This document shows positions 1 to 10,089 of a stretch of 64,000 nucleotides of DNA, piece by piece. Below the pieces are notes generated by a model. That model had not been told where the DNA came from. It did not search any database and saw only the letters and a list, made by a program, of their open reading frames with translations. How positions within the stretch are numbered: the stretch's first letter is position 1; each line of letters opens with the position of its first letter. The translations under genes and the position numbers were made by a program. Source of the DNA: JACCXG01 sp963750935 (lineage in GTDB: Bacteria; Acidobacteriota; Vicinamibacteria; Vicinamibacterales; 2-12-FULL-66-21); assembly GCA_963750935.1 (NCBI GenBank), contig CAVVSR010000018.1, positions 466,121-530,120 of the forward strand, written 5' to 3'.

Positions 1-250
1 CCCACATGCGTCCGTCGGGATCCCAGTCGATGACGACGGGATCCTGGATGAGCGGCTCGCTCGCCACCAGCTCGAGACGGTATCCCGGCGGCAGCACGAA
101 GGACTTCAAGGCCTCGTCCGGACTGAGGACCGGAGACGTGGTGGGCGCCGGGCTGAGCGCGGGAGGCCAGCCACTCTGAGCCTGATATCCGTAGGCGGTC
201 AGGCCCGCGGCCATCGCGGCGCCAAGAACCGACGCAACCCATCGCTTCAT
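1..250 (-). CDS. N-terminus of a secreted PVC-type / sorbosone-dehydrogenase-like propeller protein (cut by window edge)
   Basis: The frame starts at the ATG at 250-248 and runs off the left edge after 83 codons, so only the N-terminus is visible. It opens with a Sec-type signal peptide (about residues 1-22). The segments LPPGYRLELVASEPLIQDP and IDWDPDGRMW follow; these resemble the first blade of PVC-type membrane-bound dehydrogenases, periplasmic beta-propellers that often carry a C-terminal CxxCH haem domain. Whether this one has the haem domain cannot be seen. Its ATG overlaps the stop codon of the upstream GntR gene (ATGA), so the two are probably translationally coupled. The substrate is unknown. 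Confidence 0.72.
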   Translation of the reverse strand, partial: MKRWVASVLGAAMAAGLTAYGYQAQSGWPPALSPAPTTSPVLSPDEALKSFVLPPGYRLELVASEPLIQDPVVIDWDPDGRMW

Positions 251-972
251 GAAGTGCCCTCCTCCGCCTGCTGTTCCTTCTCGGCCTGAATCAGGTGCTC
301 ACTCATCAGATGCGCCGCCCGTCCTGCCTCGCGGTCGCGAATGGCTTGATAGATCTGCCAGTGCATGTCAGCCACCGGGCGCAGGTCGCGCCGTCGATCG
401 GCGGTCTGGCGGCGCTGCTCGTAGAACATCGCCGAGATCATCTCGACCACGGACGCCAGGATCGGATTGCCAGACGCCGTGCCCACGGCGGCGTGGAATC
501 GAATGTCCTCGACGAGAAACGCCTGCGGATCCTCACAGGCCGCGAACATCCCGGTGACGGCGTCCGAGATCGCCGCCAGCTGCTCGGCCGTCCTGCGTTC
601 GGCGGCCATCCTGGCGATGCTGACCTCCAGCGTCCGCCGGGCCTCGAACATCTGGTTGCGCGTGAACCCGTGCAAGGCAGCCAGCAAGCTCAGAGGTTCA
701 CTGTCGAGCACGGGCGGCCCGTCGGCGACGAACGTCCCGGAGCCGTGTCGAATGACGAGGAGGCCCTTGGCGGCGAGCGACTGAAGGCCGGCGCGGACGC
801 TGGTTCTGCTGACACCGATCTCGCGGACCAGCTCACGCTCGGTCGGCAGGCGCTGCCCGGGCTTGTACATGCCGCGCACGATGAGGTCTCGAACATGGCG
901 GATGACCAGCTCGTTGGCCATGACTTCGGAGGCCGGTCCAAGGTGGCCACGGGCTTTTCGATGAGAGGTCAT
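247..972 (-). CDS. GntR-family (FadR subfamily, FCD domain) transcriptional regulator
   Basis: This 241-residue protein has an N-terminal GntR winged helix (about residues 18-85) with the hallmark segments RLPTERELVREIGVSRTSV and GLLVIRHGSGTFV. The C-terminal part (about 95-230) is an all-helical FCD effector domain, with the D-x3-H type pattern at EDIRFHAAV and a second His in SEHL. Such regulators usually respond to sugar acids or other carboxylates. The gene reads into the dehydrogenase through an ATGA overlap and is divergent from a TonB receptor, so both are plausible targets. Neither the ATG at 972 nor the internal ATG at 921 (MANEL) has a clear Shine-Dalgarno sequence; the first is used because it gives the longer standard N-terminus. 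Confidence 0.9.
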   Translation of the reverse strand: MTSHRKARGHLGPASEVMANELVIRHVRDLIVRGMYKPGQRLPTERELVREIGVSRTSVRAGLQSLAAKGLLVIRHGSGTFVADGPPVLDSEPLSLLAALHGFTRNQMFEARRTLEVSIARMAAERRTAEQLAAISDAVTGMFAACEDPQAFLVEDIRFHAAVGTASGNPILASVVEMISAMFYEQRRQTADRRRDLRPVADMHWQIYQAIRDREAGRAAHLMSEHLIQAEKEQQAEEGTS

Positions 973-1201
973 ACGACTTTGAGTCGGGCGACGTTACAGC
1001 CGGATCGCGCAGCCTGTCAATAGAGCCACATTTCCCTTGACGACTCCAGAACGCCTGCGATAAGAATCCGCCGCAGCACGACAAATTGGTCCGACATCTT
1101 CGTGGATCGCTCCAGCCGTTTTCGTCGGCCACAACGGGGTCAGGCGCAGGACTGATGCCGTTCGTGACGACAGCCGTGTAAGGCAGCAGGGAGGCAGCGT
1201 C
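973..1201. promoter_or_regulatory. Divergent intergenic region between the GntR gene and the TonB receptor, with a candidate operator
   Basis: The region separates the divergent regulator and TonB receptor genes. A perfect dyad CGACT-TTG-AGTCG lies at 974-986, directly in front of the regulator start, where an autoregulatory operator would fit. A weak sigma70-like promoter (TTGACG at 1037-1042, 17 bases, ATAAGA at 1060-1065) faces the TonB receptor. Both are assigned by eye only; the dyad is short. Confidence 0.3.
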
Positions 1202-4200
1202 ATGACAGTGAGAGCGTGGCTGGCAAGACATCTGGCAGCGGCGTGCGTGCTCGGGTTCGCCTCGATCGCGTCCGCACAAATCACGACCGGCGCCATCACC
1301 GGCACGGTCAGAGACGGGCAGGGTGGCGTGATTCCCGGAGCCACCGTCGTCCTGACAAGCGACACGCAAGGCACCAAGTCCTCCCCCGTCGTCACGGATG
1401 CGAACGGCGATTTCGTGTTCGTCAACCTCAGGGCCGACACCTACACCATCGAAGTCTCGATGCCCTCGTTCAGCACGCTCAAGCGGGCGGGGTTGCAAGT
1501 CAGTCCCGGCGAGCGCCTCTCCGTCGGGTCGCTGGTGATCGAGGTCGGACGCACGACCGAGGTCGTCGACGTCAAGGCCGAAGCGCCAATCGTGCAGTCG
1601 AGCTCCGCGGAACGGTCCTTCACGATTTCCACGGACTCGGTCACCAACCTGCCGATTGCCGGCCGCGCCTTCACCCAGCTTGCGGCGCTGGCGCCGGGCG
1701 TCACCGGTACCAGCCGCATCGGCGACCGGCCCTCGACCGGAGGCGGCGACACCAACATTCAGATGGACGGCGTGTCCACGATGGACACCGGCAGCAACCG
1801 GGCAATCATCGACTTGAACGTCGAGTCGATCGCCGAGGTGAAGGTGCTGGTGTCGAGCTACCAGGCGGAGTTCGGGCGCTCGAGCGGCCTGCAGATCACG
1901 GCGGTCACGAAGAGCGGGACGAACCGGTTCCGCGGTTCGGTCTACGACGTGGAACGCAACTCCGACTGGTACGCGAACAGCAAGACCAACATCCTGAACG
2001 GCGATCCGAAGGCCGTCCTGCGGCAGCGCGACTGGGGCTACTCGATCGGCGGGCCGGTCGGCAAACCCGGCGGATCGAACAAGCTGTTCTTCTTCTACAC
2101 GCAGGAGTTCGAGCCGCGCACCGGCGGCAACGACGTGAGTCCGCTTTCGCCTGCCGACGGCGCTGGAGCGTCAGGGCGATTTCTCGAGAATCGACCGACA
2201 ACCTCGGCAACCTCTATCCGTACATCAAGAACCCGGCAGTCGCCGGAACGTGCTCGGCCGCCAACCAGACCGCGTGCTTCGCGGATGGCGACGTGCTCGG
2301 ACGCATTCCCGCCTCGCAGCTGTACCAGACCGGGCTCAATATCCTCAAGATGTACCCGATGCCGAACATCGACAACGTTCCGGCCGGGCAGGCCTACAAC
2401 TTCGAGATCACCAGGCCGCCAGAGAGCATCCTGAGCACCCAGCCCGCGGTCCGTTTCGACTACCAGGCCACGCAGAACTTTCGCGTGAGCTTCAAGTACT
2501 CGGGATTCAGCCAGCGCGCGCAGGTGCAGCAGGGCTCGATCCCGGGCTGGAACGACACGCGGATGGTGAGTCCGAACGTGTCGCTGATTGCGACGACCGC
2601 CAACTACACGCTCAGCCCGACCCTCTTCCTCGAAGGCACGTTCGGGCGCAGCAAGGCCCACCAGGGCGGCTGTTTCGGCGTCGGCAGCGGCGGCGGCCCG
2701 CAGTTCTGCAACGCCTTCCCGGTCGGCGAGAACTCCAACCGGAACAACATCGGCCTCGGCGGGCTGCCGTTCATCTTTCCCGAAGCCAATACGATCGACC
2801 CGCGCTACTTCGTCTACGACCTCCTCAACCGCAGCGGCTCGCCGATGTGGGACGGCACGCAGGTGCTGCTGCCACCGAGCTTCGCGTGGGGCAACCGCGT
2901 GGGCCAACGCGCCGCCCAACATCGGCTTCCCGAGCCAGAACGTCGCGTCGAGCATGGACGTGTCGATCAGCCTGACCAAGGTCTGGGGCCGGCACACCAT
3001 CAAGACCGGTTTCTACAACCAGTACAGCAACAAGCAGCAGGTGCAGGGGGGCGCGGCGGGCGGGCCCAGCCTGAACTTCCAGCAGGATGCCGTGGGCACC
3101 AATCCGTGCGACACCTCGTTCGGATTCGCCAACGCGGCGATCGGCTGCTTCAGCTCGTATTCGCAGGGATCCAAGGGCGTCGAAGGGGAGTACATCTACT
3201 ACAACACCGAAGGCTACGTGCAGGACAACTGGCGAGTGAACACGCGTCTGACGCTCGACTACGGCCTCCGGTTCGTGCACCAGACGCCGCAGTATGACGC
3301 GCTCGGCCAGGCGTCGAACTTCTTCACCGACCAGTGGAACCGCGGGGCCGCGCCCGTGCTCTATGTCGCCGGCTGCGCGAACGGCGTGTATCCCTGCACG
3401 GGCACGAACCGTCAGGCGATGAATCCGATGACCAACCAGTTCCTCGGGCCGAATACGACGCTGGCGATCGGGACGATCGTGCCCAACAGCGGCAACATCA
3501 CCAACGGCCTGGTGCAGGCAGACCAGGGAATCCCGCTGTCGACCTACCTCCAGCCCGCCCTCGGCGTCGCGCCGCGGTTCGGAGCGGCCTACGACCTGAC
3601 GGGACGCCAGCAGTTCATCCTGCGTGGCGGCGGTGGACTGTATTTCGATCGTCCGTCCGGCAACGCCGTCTTCGCGCAGGTGCTGAACCCGCCGGCGAGG
3701 AAGACGGTCACGCTCCGTTACGGCCAGCTGCAGACGCTCGGCACCGGCGGCCTCGCCACCGAAGCGCCATCGTCGCTGTCGGTCTACGAGTACGACAGCC
3801 CGCTGCCCTCGTCGTGGCAGTGGAACGCCGGCACGCAGGTGGCGCTGCCCTGGGCCACCGTGGTCGACTTCTCCTATGTCGGCCAGCACGGCTACAACAT
3901 CGTCGAGGGGATCAACCTCAACGCGGTCGACTTCGGCACCGCGTTCCTCAGTCAGAACCAGGATCCCACGCTGGCGCCGACGACGCCGGGGGCGACGTCG
4001 ATATCCACCGATCAGATGCGGGCGTTCCGCGGGTACAGCGCAATCACCCAGAACGTCAGCCGCGGATGGGTCACGCATCATTCGCTGCAGCTGTCCTTCA
4101 ACCGCCGGTTCCGTGACGGTCTGTCGTTCGGCTTCAACGACACGATCGGCCTCTCGAGCGTCGGCAGCGTCGCCGCACGGCTGCAGCACAACGCCGATGG

Positions 4201-4936
4201 GACGGTTTCCTATCGCGCCGACCAGGCCAAAGCCGATGATCTGCTGCAGACGCCGCCGATCCGCCACACCATGAAGGGCAACTTCGTGTGGGACCTGCCG
4301 GATCTGCGGGCATCAGGGGCGGCGCTCCGCGCCCTCGGCCTCGTGATCAATGACTGGCAATTGGCCGGTGTCTGGACCGCGTCGACCGCCGGACCGTACA
4401 CGGTTGGCTTCAACTACCAGAGCGGCGGGGGTAACGTGAACCTCACCGGCTCGCCCGACTACGGGGGCCGAATCCGCCTCACCGGCGATCCCGGTGCAGG
4501 CTGCAGCGAGGATCTTCACCGCCAGTTCAGCACCGCCGCGTTCGCCGGGCCGCAGGTCGGCAGCGACGGCCTCGAGTCGGGCGCCGACTATCTCCGCGGA
4601 TGCTTCGCGCAGGTCTTCGATCTGTCGATTGCGAGGAATATCCCTCTGCCCGGCGGCCGGAACATCCAGATCCGCGCCGACATGTTCAATGCCTTCAACC
4701 GCGCCGGCATTACCGGCCGGAACACGACACTGCAGCTCAACAATCCCTCCGACCCGACGACCAACGTGCAACCCGCGTTCGATCCGGTGACGGGGCTTCT
4801 GAACGACGGCGTCAATCTCACGTCGACTGGCGCCGTGAGCCCGAACCGGTCGCAGCCGAAGAACGCCGGGTTCGGCGTGGCCAATGCGTTCCAGGCTCCA
4901 CGCAGCGTCCAGGTTCAGGTCCGCTTCGCATTCTGA
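1202..4936 (+). pseudogene. Oar-like TonB-dependent receptor, broken by three single-base insertions
   Basis: Read through its frameshifts this is an outer-membrane receptor of about 1243 residues. It has a signal peptide ending near ASAQ, a carboxypeptidase-regulatory-like domain (GAITGTVRDGQGGVIPGATV), a plug domain (about residues 130-240) and a long TonB barrel ending in the typical aromatic C-terminus VQVQVRFAF. The frame changes at three extra bases: c 2141 (after NDVS), a 2190 (before STDNLGNLYPYI) and one g in the GGG run 2901-2903 (before ANAPPNIGFPSQN). The protein on both sides is well conserved, so sequencing error is as likely as a real lesion. It probably imports a carbohydrate or other large substrate. 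The isomerase-like gene follows 73 bases downstream. Confidence 0.88.
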
Positions 4937-4947
4937 AGTACGTCCAC

Positions 4948-4980
4948 CCGGGGAGCGGGGCCAGTGGCCTCGCTCCCCGG
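4948..4980 (+). terminator. Strong GC-rich hairpin between the TonB receptor and the downstream isomerase gene
   Basis: The arms 4948-4962 and 4966-4980 form a 15-bp stem (one G-T pair) closed by the three-base loop AGT. It starts 11 bases after the receptor stop codon. No U-tract follows. It may be an incomplete terminator, or a processing or stability hairpin that lowers expression of the downstream gene relative to the receptor. Confidence 0.55.
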
Positions 4981-5009
4981 TCCGTCAGATTCACGGCCAG
5001 GAGATCACG

Positions 5010-6116
5010 ATGAGCTACACGCGACGAGACTTCGGCAAGATCGCGCTCGCCGGCCTGCCGGCGGGATTCCTCCTCGAGTCCGGCGCGGCAGCCGCGGGGC
5101 TGATGCAAGCCAAGCCTGATTCCAGGTGGGCTGGTGTGCAGGTGGGCATGAACGTGCCCTACAACTTCAAGACCGGTAACTACATGACGGCGGACGACAT
5201 CGTCGCGAGATGCCAGCAGCTTGGCGTCAGCGGCATGGAGCTCCGCGCGCAGCCGGTCGAACTGTTCCTGGGATCGCCCGCTGCTGTAGCGGCCGCGGCG
5301 GCCGGCGGCGGGCGGAGGGGCCGAGGCGCAGGTCGTGAGGGAGGGCGCCAGGGCGCCGGCGACGCACAGGCTGTAGCGGCACCCGCGGGCGGCGGGGCCG
5401 CACCGGCACAGGCCGGCGCAGGCGAGCGCGGCGGTCGAGGAAGAGGTCGCGCGCCGTTGACCCCGGAAGAGCAGGCCGCTCAGCGCGCGGCAGCCGAAGA
5501 GACACGCAAGTGGCGCAGCGGCGTATCCCTCGACAAGGTCAGGGAGTTCCGCCGCAAGTTCGACGACGCGGGGATCGGGCTCCAGATCATCAAGTGGGAC
5601 GGGATCTTCGGCATGTCAGACGACGAGGTCGATTATTGCTTCCAGGTGTCCAAGGCCCTTGGCGCCTCGGCGCTGTCGACCGAGATCTCGATCGACGACA
5701 CCAAGCGAATGGGAACGTTTGCCGACAAGCACAAGATGCCGATCGGCTATCACGGCCATGCCACGACGTCGGCAGCGGAATTCGAGACGGTCCTCGCGTA
5801 CGCGAAGTTCAACGCGGTGAACCTCGACATCGGGCATTACACCGCCGGGCAGCCCGAATCGCCGGTGCCGTTCCTCAAGAAGCATCACGATCGCATCACC
5901 CACGTGCACATCAAGGATCGCAAGCGCGACAACGGTCCGAATGTGCCGCTCGGTCAGGGAGACACGCCGATCAAGGAAGTGCTTCAGCTGATGCGCGACA
6001 ACAAGTGGCGCTTTCAGGCGACGCTCGAGTTCGAATATCCCGTGCCCGAGGGTTCTGACCTGGACAAAGAGCTTGCGCGGTGCATGCAGTACTGCAAGGA
6101 GTGCCTGCTCGGGTAG
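5010..6116 (+). CDS. Tat-exported sugar phosphate isomerase/epimerase-like TIM-barrel protein with a Gly/Arg-rich insertion
   Basis: The start at ATG 5010 is chosen for its AGGAG at 4999-5003 and for the Tat signal it gives (SYTRRDFGK followed by a hydrophobic stretch). The 368-residue protein has the xylose-isomerase-like TIM-barrel fold (AP endonuclease 2 family). Visible motifs are GYHGH, NLDIGHY, THVHIKDR and TLEFEYP, which carry the usual metal-binding Glu, His and Asp residues. Residues about 89-165 are a low-complexity Ala/Gly/Arg-rich insertion that standard family members lack; the barrel resumes at VSLDKVREF. The substrate is unknown. It sits behind the TonB receptor and is probably part of the same uptake locus. 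Confidence 0.85.
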   Translation: MSYTRRDFGKIALAGLPAGFLLESGAAAAGLMQAKPDSRWAGVQVGMNVPYNFKTGNYMTADDIVARCQQLGVSGMELRAQPVELFLGSPAAVAAAAAGGGRRGRGAGREGGRQGAGDAQAVAAPAGGGAAPAQAGAGERGGRGRGRAPLTPEEQAAQRAAAEETRKWRSGVSLDKVREFRRKFDDAGIGLQIIKWDGIFGMSDDEVDYCFQVSKALGASALSTEISIDDTKRMGTFADKHKMPIGYHGHATTSAAEFETVLAYAKFNAVNLDIGHYTAGQPESPVPFLKKHHDRITHVHIKDRKRDNGPNVPLGQGDTPIKEVLQLMRDNKWRFQATLEFEYPVPEGSDLDKELARCMQYCKECLLG

Positions 6117-6130
6117 GTCAGGATCAACGT

Positions 6131-7225
6131 TCAGCGCAGGAGGCCGAGAACGATTTCCGTGGCGATGAGCGCGATGACGATCCATTCGAGCGCCTCGAGA
6201 CGCACGGTCGCGGCGCGGTCCGACAGCTTGTCGTAGATGCTTTCGATGGTGGCCAGCTTGCGGGAAATCGTCGCGTCGAGCTCGCTCAGCTGGAAGCGTC
6301 GGGCCGCCAGCCTGTAAATGCGGGCCAGGTACTCCTCGCCGAACACCTTGAGCGCATTCGAGACGCGCTCGAGAAGCACCGCGCTTTCGAGCTGCAGCTC
6401 GGCGAGCAGGCGGAGGTCCTCGGTCGCCGCCCGCGGCCAGAACGTCCGCAGGCCCAGCCCGCGAGCCAGCACCTGGTAGGCACGTTCGATCGCCACGTCC
6501 ATCTGTAGATCGAGCCAGCGCATTTCGAGGAGCTGCACGTTCGCGAACTCGAGCACGGCGCGGACATCCTCGGGGTCGGGATCGATCACGAAGGCGCCGT
6601 CCCAGTCGACGACGGTGAGGTCCGACGGACCGAAGGAAATCCGCAGATCGATCGCGTTGGCGATTTCGTCTGTCGACAGCGCGCCGCTGTCGGCGCGGAG
6701 GATCTGCGCGATTTCCTGCGCGTGCCGTTCGCAGAACTGCTCGACCGTGGCCGCCTCGGGCGGCGTTCGCAGGCCGAAGATCGTGTAGTCCTCGGCGAAC
6801 TGCGCGACGCTCGGTTTGGTCACGGCCGCGTCGATCGAGGAGAGCAAGCCCCTGACCTTGGTTTCGGCGTCGGCCCTGAGCGACTGGTCGTCGCGCAACG
6901 CCAGCGCGGTCTGGCGGAGGACCTCGAGACCGCCGTCATCAATCGGGATGTGGTACGCGACGGACGCCGCGCCGAAGTCGTAGAGCACGAGATCGACGGT
7001 CGGGTCGGTTTGCCAGTGCCCGACGGTCAGGCGCGGAGCTTCCTGCCCGACGCGCAGCGGAGCCGGCCGGTACTGAAACAGCGCGGTCTCCCGGCCACGA
7101 TGCCTGAACGGCGGCCGCGCCGCGCCGGCGAGTGTCCGCTCGGCCCTGTCCAGGTCGATGGATTGGGCGACTTCGAAGACGAAGATGGGGTGAACTTCCG
7201 CCGCTGTGGTGCGTCCGGGAACCAT
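6131..7225 (-). CDS. RMD1/YagE-family protein (DUF155)
   Basis: This 364-residue protein matches the RMD1/DUF155 family in its C-terminal half: RVSNALKVFGEEYLARIYRL, then a helical segment ending in a transmembrane anchor (about residues 343-362, IVIALIATEIVLGLLR). The central part contains DLTVVDWDGAFVIDPD and a long helical region. Yeast and fungal relatives are mitochondrial membrane proteins; the bacterial role is not established. The gene converges on the isomerase-like gene (14-base gap). The protein has one anchor at the very C-terminus, so most of it should be cytoplasmic. Confidence 0.85.
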   Translation of the reverse strand: MVPGRTTAAEVHPIFVFEVAQSIDLDRAERTLAGAARPPFRHRGRETALFQYRPAPLRVGQEAPRLTVGHWQTDPTVDLVLYDFGAASVAYHIPIDDGGLEVLRQTALALRDDQSLRADAETKVRGLLSSIDAAVTKPSVAQFAEDYTIFGLRTPPEAATVEQFCERHAQEIAQILRADSGALSTDEIANAIDLRISFGPSDLTVVDWDGAFVIDPDPEDVRAVLEFANVQLLEMRWLDLQMDVAIERAYQVLARGLGLRTFWPRAATEDLRLLAELQLESAVLLERVSNALKVFGEEYLARIYRLAARRFQLSELDATISRKLATIESIYDKLSDRAATVRLEALEWIVIALIATEIVLGLLR

Positions 7226-7226
7226 T

Positions 7227-7252
7227 CGTTACTCGTGCCGCAGCGCGACCAT
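7227..7252. repeat. 26-bp exact copy of an ADOP permease 3' end
   Basis: These 26 bases are identical to 11671-11696, which encode the last residues (MVALRHE) and stop codon of the intact ADOP permease. Upstream codons here do not resemble an ADOP C-terminus, so only a fragment remains. It may mark a lost permease gene or a recombination junction. Confidence 0.5.
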
Positions 7253-7312
7253 TTCGGACACGTCGGTGACGAAAGCCAGCGCCGGTGACTCTGAGGCAGG
7301 CAAAGGTCGGAC

Positions 7313-10087
7313 TCACTCGCGAGCGCGCGGGAGATCGGTCATCCAGATGTTTCCCGTCTGCTCGCCAAGGTTGAAGACTATCCGGTCTCGCGCGACGGCA
7401 ATCGTCGGTGCACCGAGATAGAGGTTCTTCCACGAGAGTCCTCGGCTGTGGAAGTGATGGATGCTCAACGGCTCGTCGATCGGTCGTTTCGTGTCGGGAT
7501 CGAGGCGTTGCGCCCAGAGGCACGGAGAACCATCGCGATCCGACCAGAAGTAGAGGAGCGTCGCCTGCGGCGACCAACTTGGCGCATCGGCATCGCTGCT
7601 GATCGCGATCCAGTCCGTCTCTCGGGCAACGCCTGAACCGTTCACCCTGGCGACGAAGACGCGAGGGGGAGCGAGCCGGTCGGTCCTCGCATTGAACGCA
7701 ATCCAGCTGCCGTCCGGTGAGAGGCGCGGATTGTAGATGCCGTAGCCCGGATGCCTCAGCCACACGTCGTTGTGCGACGACCCCAGGGTCAGGATTCCAA
7801 TGCCGGACGGATCACGCTGCGTGACATACAGGATCTGATCGCCACGCGCGGTCCATTCCTCGACCTCGCCGCAGTCGTCGCACACCTGCTGCGGCGTTCC
7901 CCCGTCGGCGGAGACGACGAACACAGGCATCCCGCCGTGCTGTGGAAAGGAGTACGCGACCTTCGTTCCATCACGGCTGATCGCCGGCTGGTGATCGTGT
8001 GGCATGCGGGTCAAGACCGTCTCGGCGGTGGACCCAAGCCTTCGCAGAATCACACCGAACCGGCCGGCTCGGCGTGAACGGAACACCAGCGTCATGCCGT
8101 CTGCTGACAGGGTCGGATGGTAATCGTCCGCCGTGTCCTGCGTTACCCGAGTCAGCGGCCCGGCCGGCTTCCCCCGGTCTGCGTCAATCGGTATGCTCCA
8201 GATGTCAGCTCCCATCGTGCGGCTGATGAACACCATGCGTGCATCCGAAGTCACCGATGCCGCGGCTTCGTCCGTGGTTCCGAACGTGGCCCGTTCCGGC
8301 GCGCTGCTGACCCGCCAGTCATTCGGCGAGATGGGCACCTGCCACAGGTTCGACGAATCCCCGACGTTGCCGTGAAAGAGGATCCGGTTTCCCGCGTTGA
8401 CCCAGGCGTCCGGAAACGGCAGGCCCTGAACTGCTCGGAATCCTTCTCGCACCAGGACGCTGCGTGCCGATGTAGGCACGGGCGATCCGTTCGGGATCGC
8501 GGCCACATACCAATCCACGTTCTCCTCGGATCGCGCTTCGCGCTGGCGTTGTCCCCAAAACAACAAGTGGCGGCCGTCAGGTGACCACACGTGTGCCTGG
8601 GCCCGATAGAACCCCGCGGCGACTGGCGTGGCAGGGCCTCCAGCGGCCGGCGCCACGTAGATTTGGCCGCCGCTCCGCTCCGCGACGACATAGGCAATCC
8701 AGTTTCCGTCGGGGGAAAAGCGCGGCGAGAAGCCCCGAGGCGCCAGGAGGCGTTCCTCACCGCCGAGCGTCGGCGTGACGTAGATGCCTCCCCCACCCCG
8801 GCTCGAATGAAACGCGATCCGGCTACCATCGGCGGAAAACGACGGGTCCACATCGTCTGCGGCATGACGGGTCAGTCTGGCCGGAGCTCCCTCCGGAATA
8901 TGCTGGACCCAGACGTCAAGGTTCCCGTCACCACTGCGGTCGGAGGCATAGGCGAGGACTTTTCCGTCGAGCGAGATCGCGGGGTACTCCGTCACCCCGA
9001 GGTCGGAGGTGAGCCGTTTGAGGGAGGGTCGCAAGGTCACATCAGGCGCTGGCCGATAGGTCTGCCAGACGCCGACCGCCACGGCGATTCCCACGCCGGC
9101 AACGCCGGCCCCCAGGGCTCGTGTCCATCGACGACGCGGCGCAGATATCGGGGGAGCGGCAAGGTGTCGGACTTCCGATTCCTCCCTCAGGTCCTCGAGC
9201 GCGACCTTCAGGTCCGCCATCGATTGCCACCGCCGGTCCGGGCTCTTACGGAGACAGCGGAGAATCAGCTTCTCCAGATCGCGAGGCAGGTCGGGGAGCA
9301 GGTGGGTCGGCGGCTCCGGCTCATGTGTCAGGATCGCGGCCAGCGTGGACATCTTCGTGTCAGCGGCAAATGCCCGACGGCCGGTGATCATCTCGTAGAG
9401 CACGACACCGAACGAGAAGACATCCGAGCGCGTATCGGCTGGTCTGCCCTGCGCCTGCTCGGGAGACATGTATGCAGCCGTGCCGAGAATCGTACCTGCC
9501 GCGGTCTCCAGCACGGCCTCTGGCTTCCCGCTGTCGGTGACGCCCTGCTCGGCCATCGGCGCGGAGTCCGAGGCCTCTGTCAGCTTGGCGAGTCCAAAGT
9601 CGAGGACCTTTGCCACTCCCTTGTCGCTGACCATGATGTTTCCAGGCTTGAGGTCGCGATGGAGAATTCCCGCGGCGTGGGCGGCCGACAACGCATCCGC
9701 GATCTGAACCGCATACTTCAACCCTTCGTCGAGCGTCAGCCTGCGCTGCCCGATGATGCGGGCCAGCGACGAGCCGGCGACATACTCCATCGCGATGAAG
9801 TCGATGCCAGCGTCGTCGCCGATGTCATAAATGGTAATGATGTGCGGATGGTTGAGCGCGGACGCGGCACGCGCCTCTTGGACGAAACGCTTTCTGCTCT
9901 CTGCGTCGATCGCTTTTTCCGTCCGAAGCAGCTTGATTGCGACGGGACGTCCGAGACGGCTGTCGACGGCGCGATAGACGACGCCCATGCCGCCCTCACC
10001 GAGCGGCGAGAGGATCTCGTAATGGGAGATCGTCTTGGTGATCATCGGCTCGAACGCCGGCAGCACTCGTACCATCTCGAAGCGCAC
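7313..10087 (-). CDS. Transmembrane Ser/Thr protein kinase with a TolB/WD40-like propeller sensor domain
   Basis: The 924-residue protein starts at a GTG two bases after the stop of the upstream gene. Its N-terminus is a complete PknB-type kinase: glycine loop LGEGGMGVVY (29-38), ATP-binding Lys 52, catalytic HRDLKPGN (Asp 145), DFG 163-165 and APE-type YMSPEQ. A single transmembrane segment lies near residues 327-345. The extracytoplasmic part is a run of PD40/TolB-like beta-propeller repeats (for example YPAISLDGKVLAYASDRSG, DPSFSADGSRIAFHS). This layout is common in Acidobacteriota and suggests sensing outside the membrane and phosphorylation inside. It shares a tight operon with the exported kinase-fold protein and lies next to a divergent winged-helix-FHA regulator, a likely phospho-target. 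Confidence 0.92.
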   Translation of the reverse strand: MRFEMVRVLPAFEPMITKTISHYEILSPLGEGGMGVVYRAVDSRLGRPVAIKLLRTEKAIDAESRKRFVQEARAASALNHPHIITIYDIGDDAGIDFIAMEYVAGSSLARIIGQRRLTLDEGLKYAVQIADALSAAHAAGILHRDLKPGNIMVSDKGVAKVLDFGLAKLTEASDSAPMAEQGVTDSGKPEAVLETAAGTILGTAAYMSPEQAQGRPADTRSDVFSFGVVLYEMITGRRAFAADTKMSTLAAILTHEPEPPTHLLPDLPRDLEKLILRCLRKSPDRRWQSMADLKVALEDLREESEVRHLAAPPISAPRRRWTRALGAGVAGVGIAVAVGVWQTYRPAPDVTLRPSLKRLTSDLGVTEYPAISLDGKVLAYASDRSGDGNLDVWVQHIPEGAPARLTRHAADDVDPSFSADGSRIAFHSSRGGGGIYVTPTLGGEERLLAPRGFSPRFSPDGNWIAYVVAERSGGQIYVAPAAGGPATPVAAGFYRAQAHVWSPDGRHLLFWGQRQREARSEENVDWYVAAIPNGSPVPTSARSVLVREGFRAVQGLPFPDAWVNAGNRILFHGNVGDSSNLWQVPISPNDWRVSSAPERATFGTTDEAAASVTSDARMVFISRTMGADIWSIPIDADRGKPAGPLTRVTQDTADDYHPTLSADGMTLVFRSRRAGRFGVILRRLGSTAETVLTRMPHDHQPAISRDGTKVAYSFPQHGGMPVFVVSADGGTPQQVCDDCGEVEEWTARGDQILYVTQRDPSGIGILTLGSSHNDVWLRHPGYGIYNPRLSPDGSWIAFNARTDRLAPPRVFVARVNGSGVARETDWIAISSDADAPSWSPQATLLYFWSDRDGSPCLWAQRLDPDTKRPIDEPLSIHHFHSRGLSWKNLYLGAPTIAVARDRIVFNLGEQTGNIWMTDLPRARE

Positions 10088-10089
10088 GG

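Noticed and set aside
2825..4267. Long open frame on the minus strand inside the TonB receptor
   Set aside because: It is the antisense shadow of a conserved receptor in GC-rich DNA; composition is Arg-rich and shows no domain or start signal.
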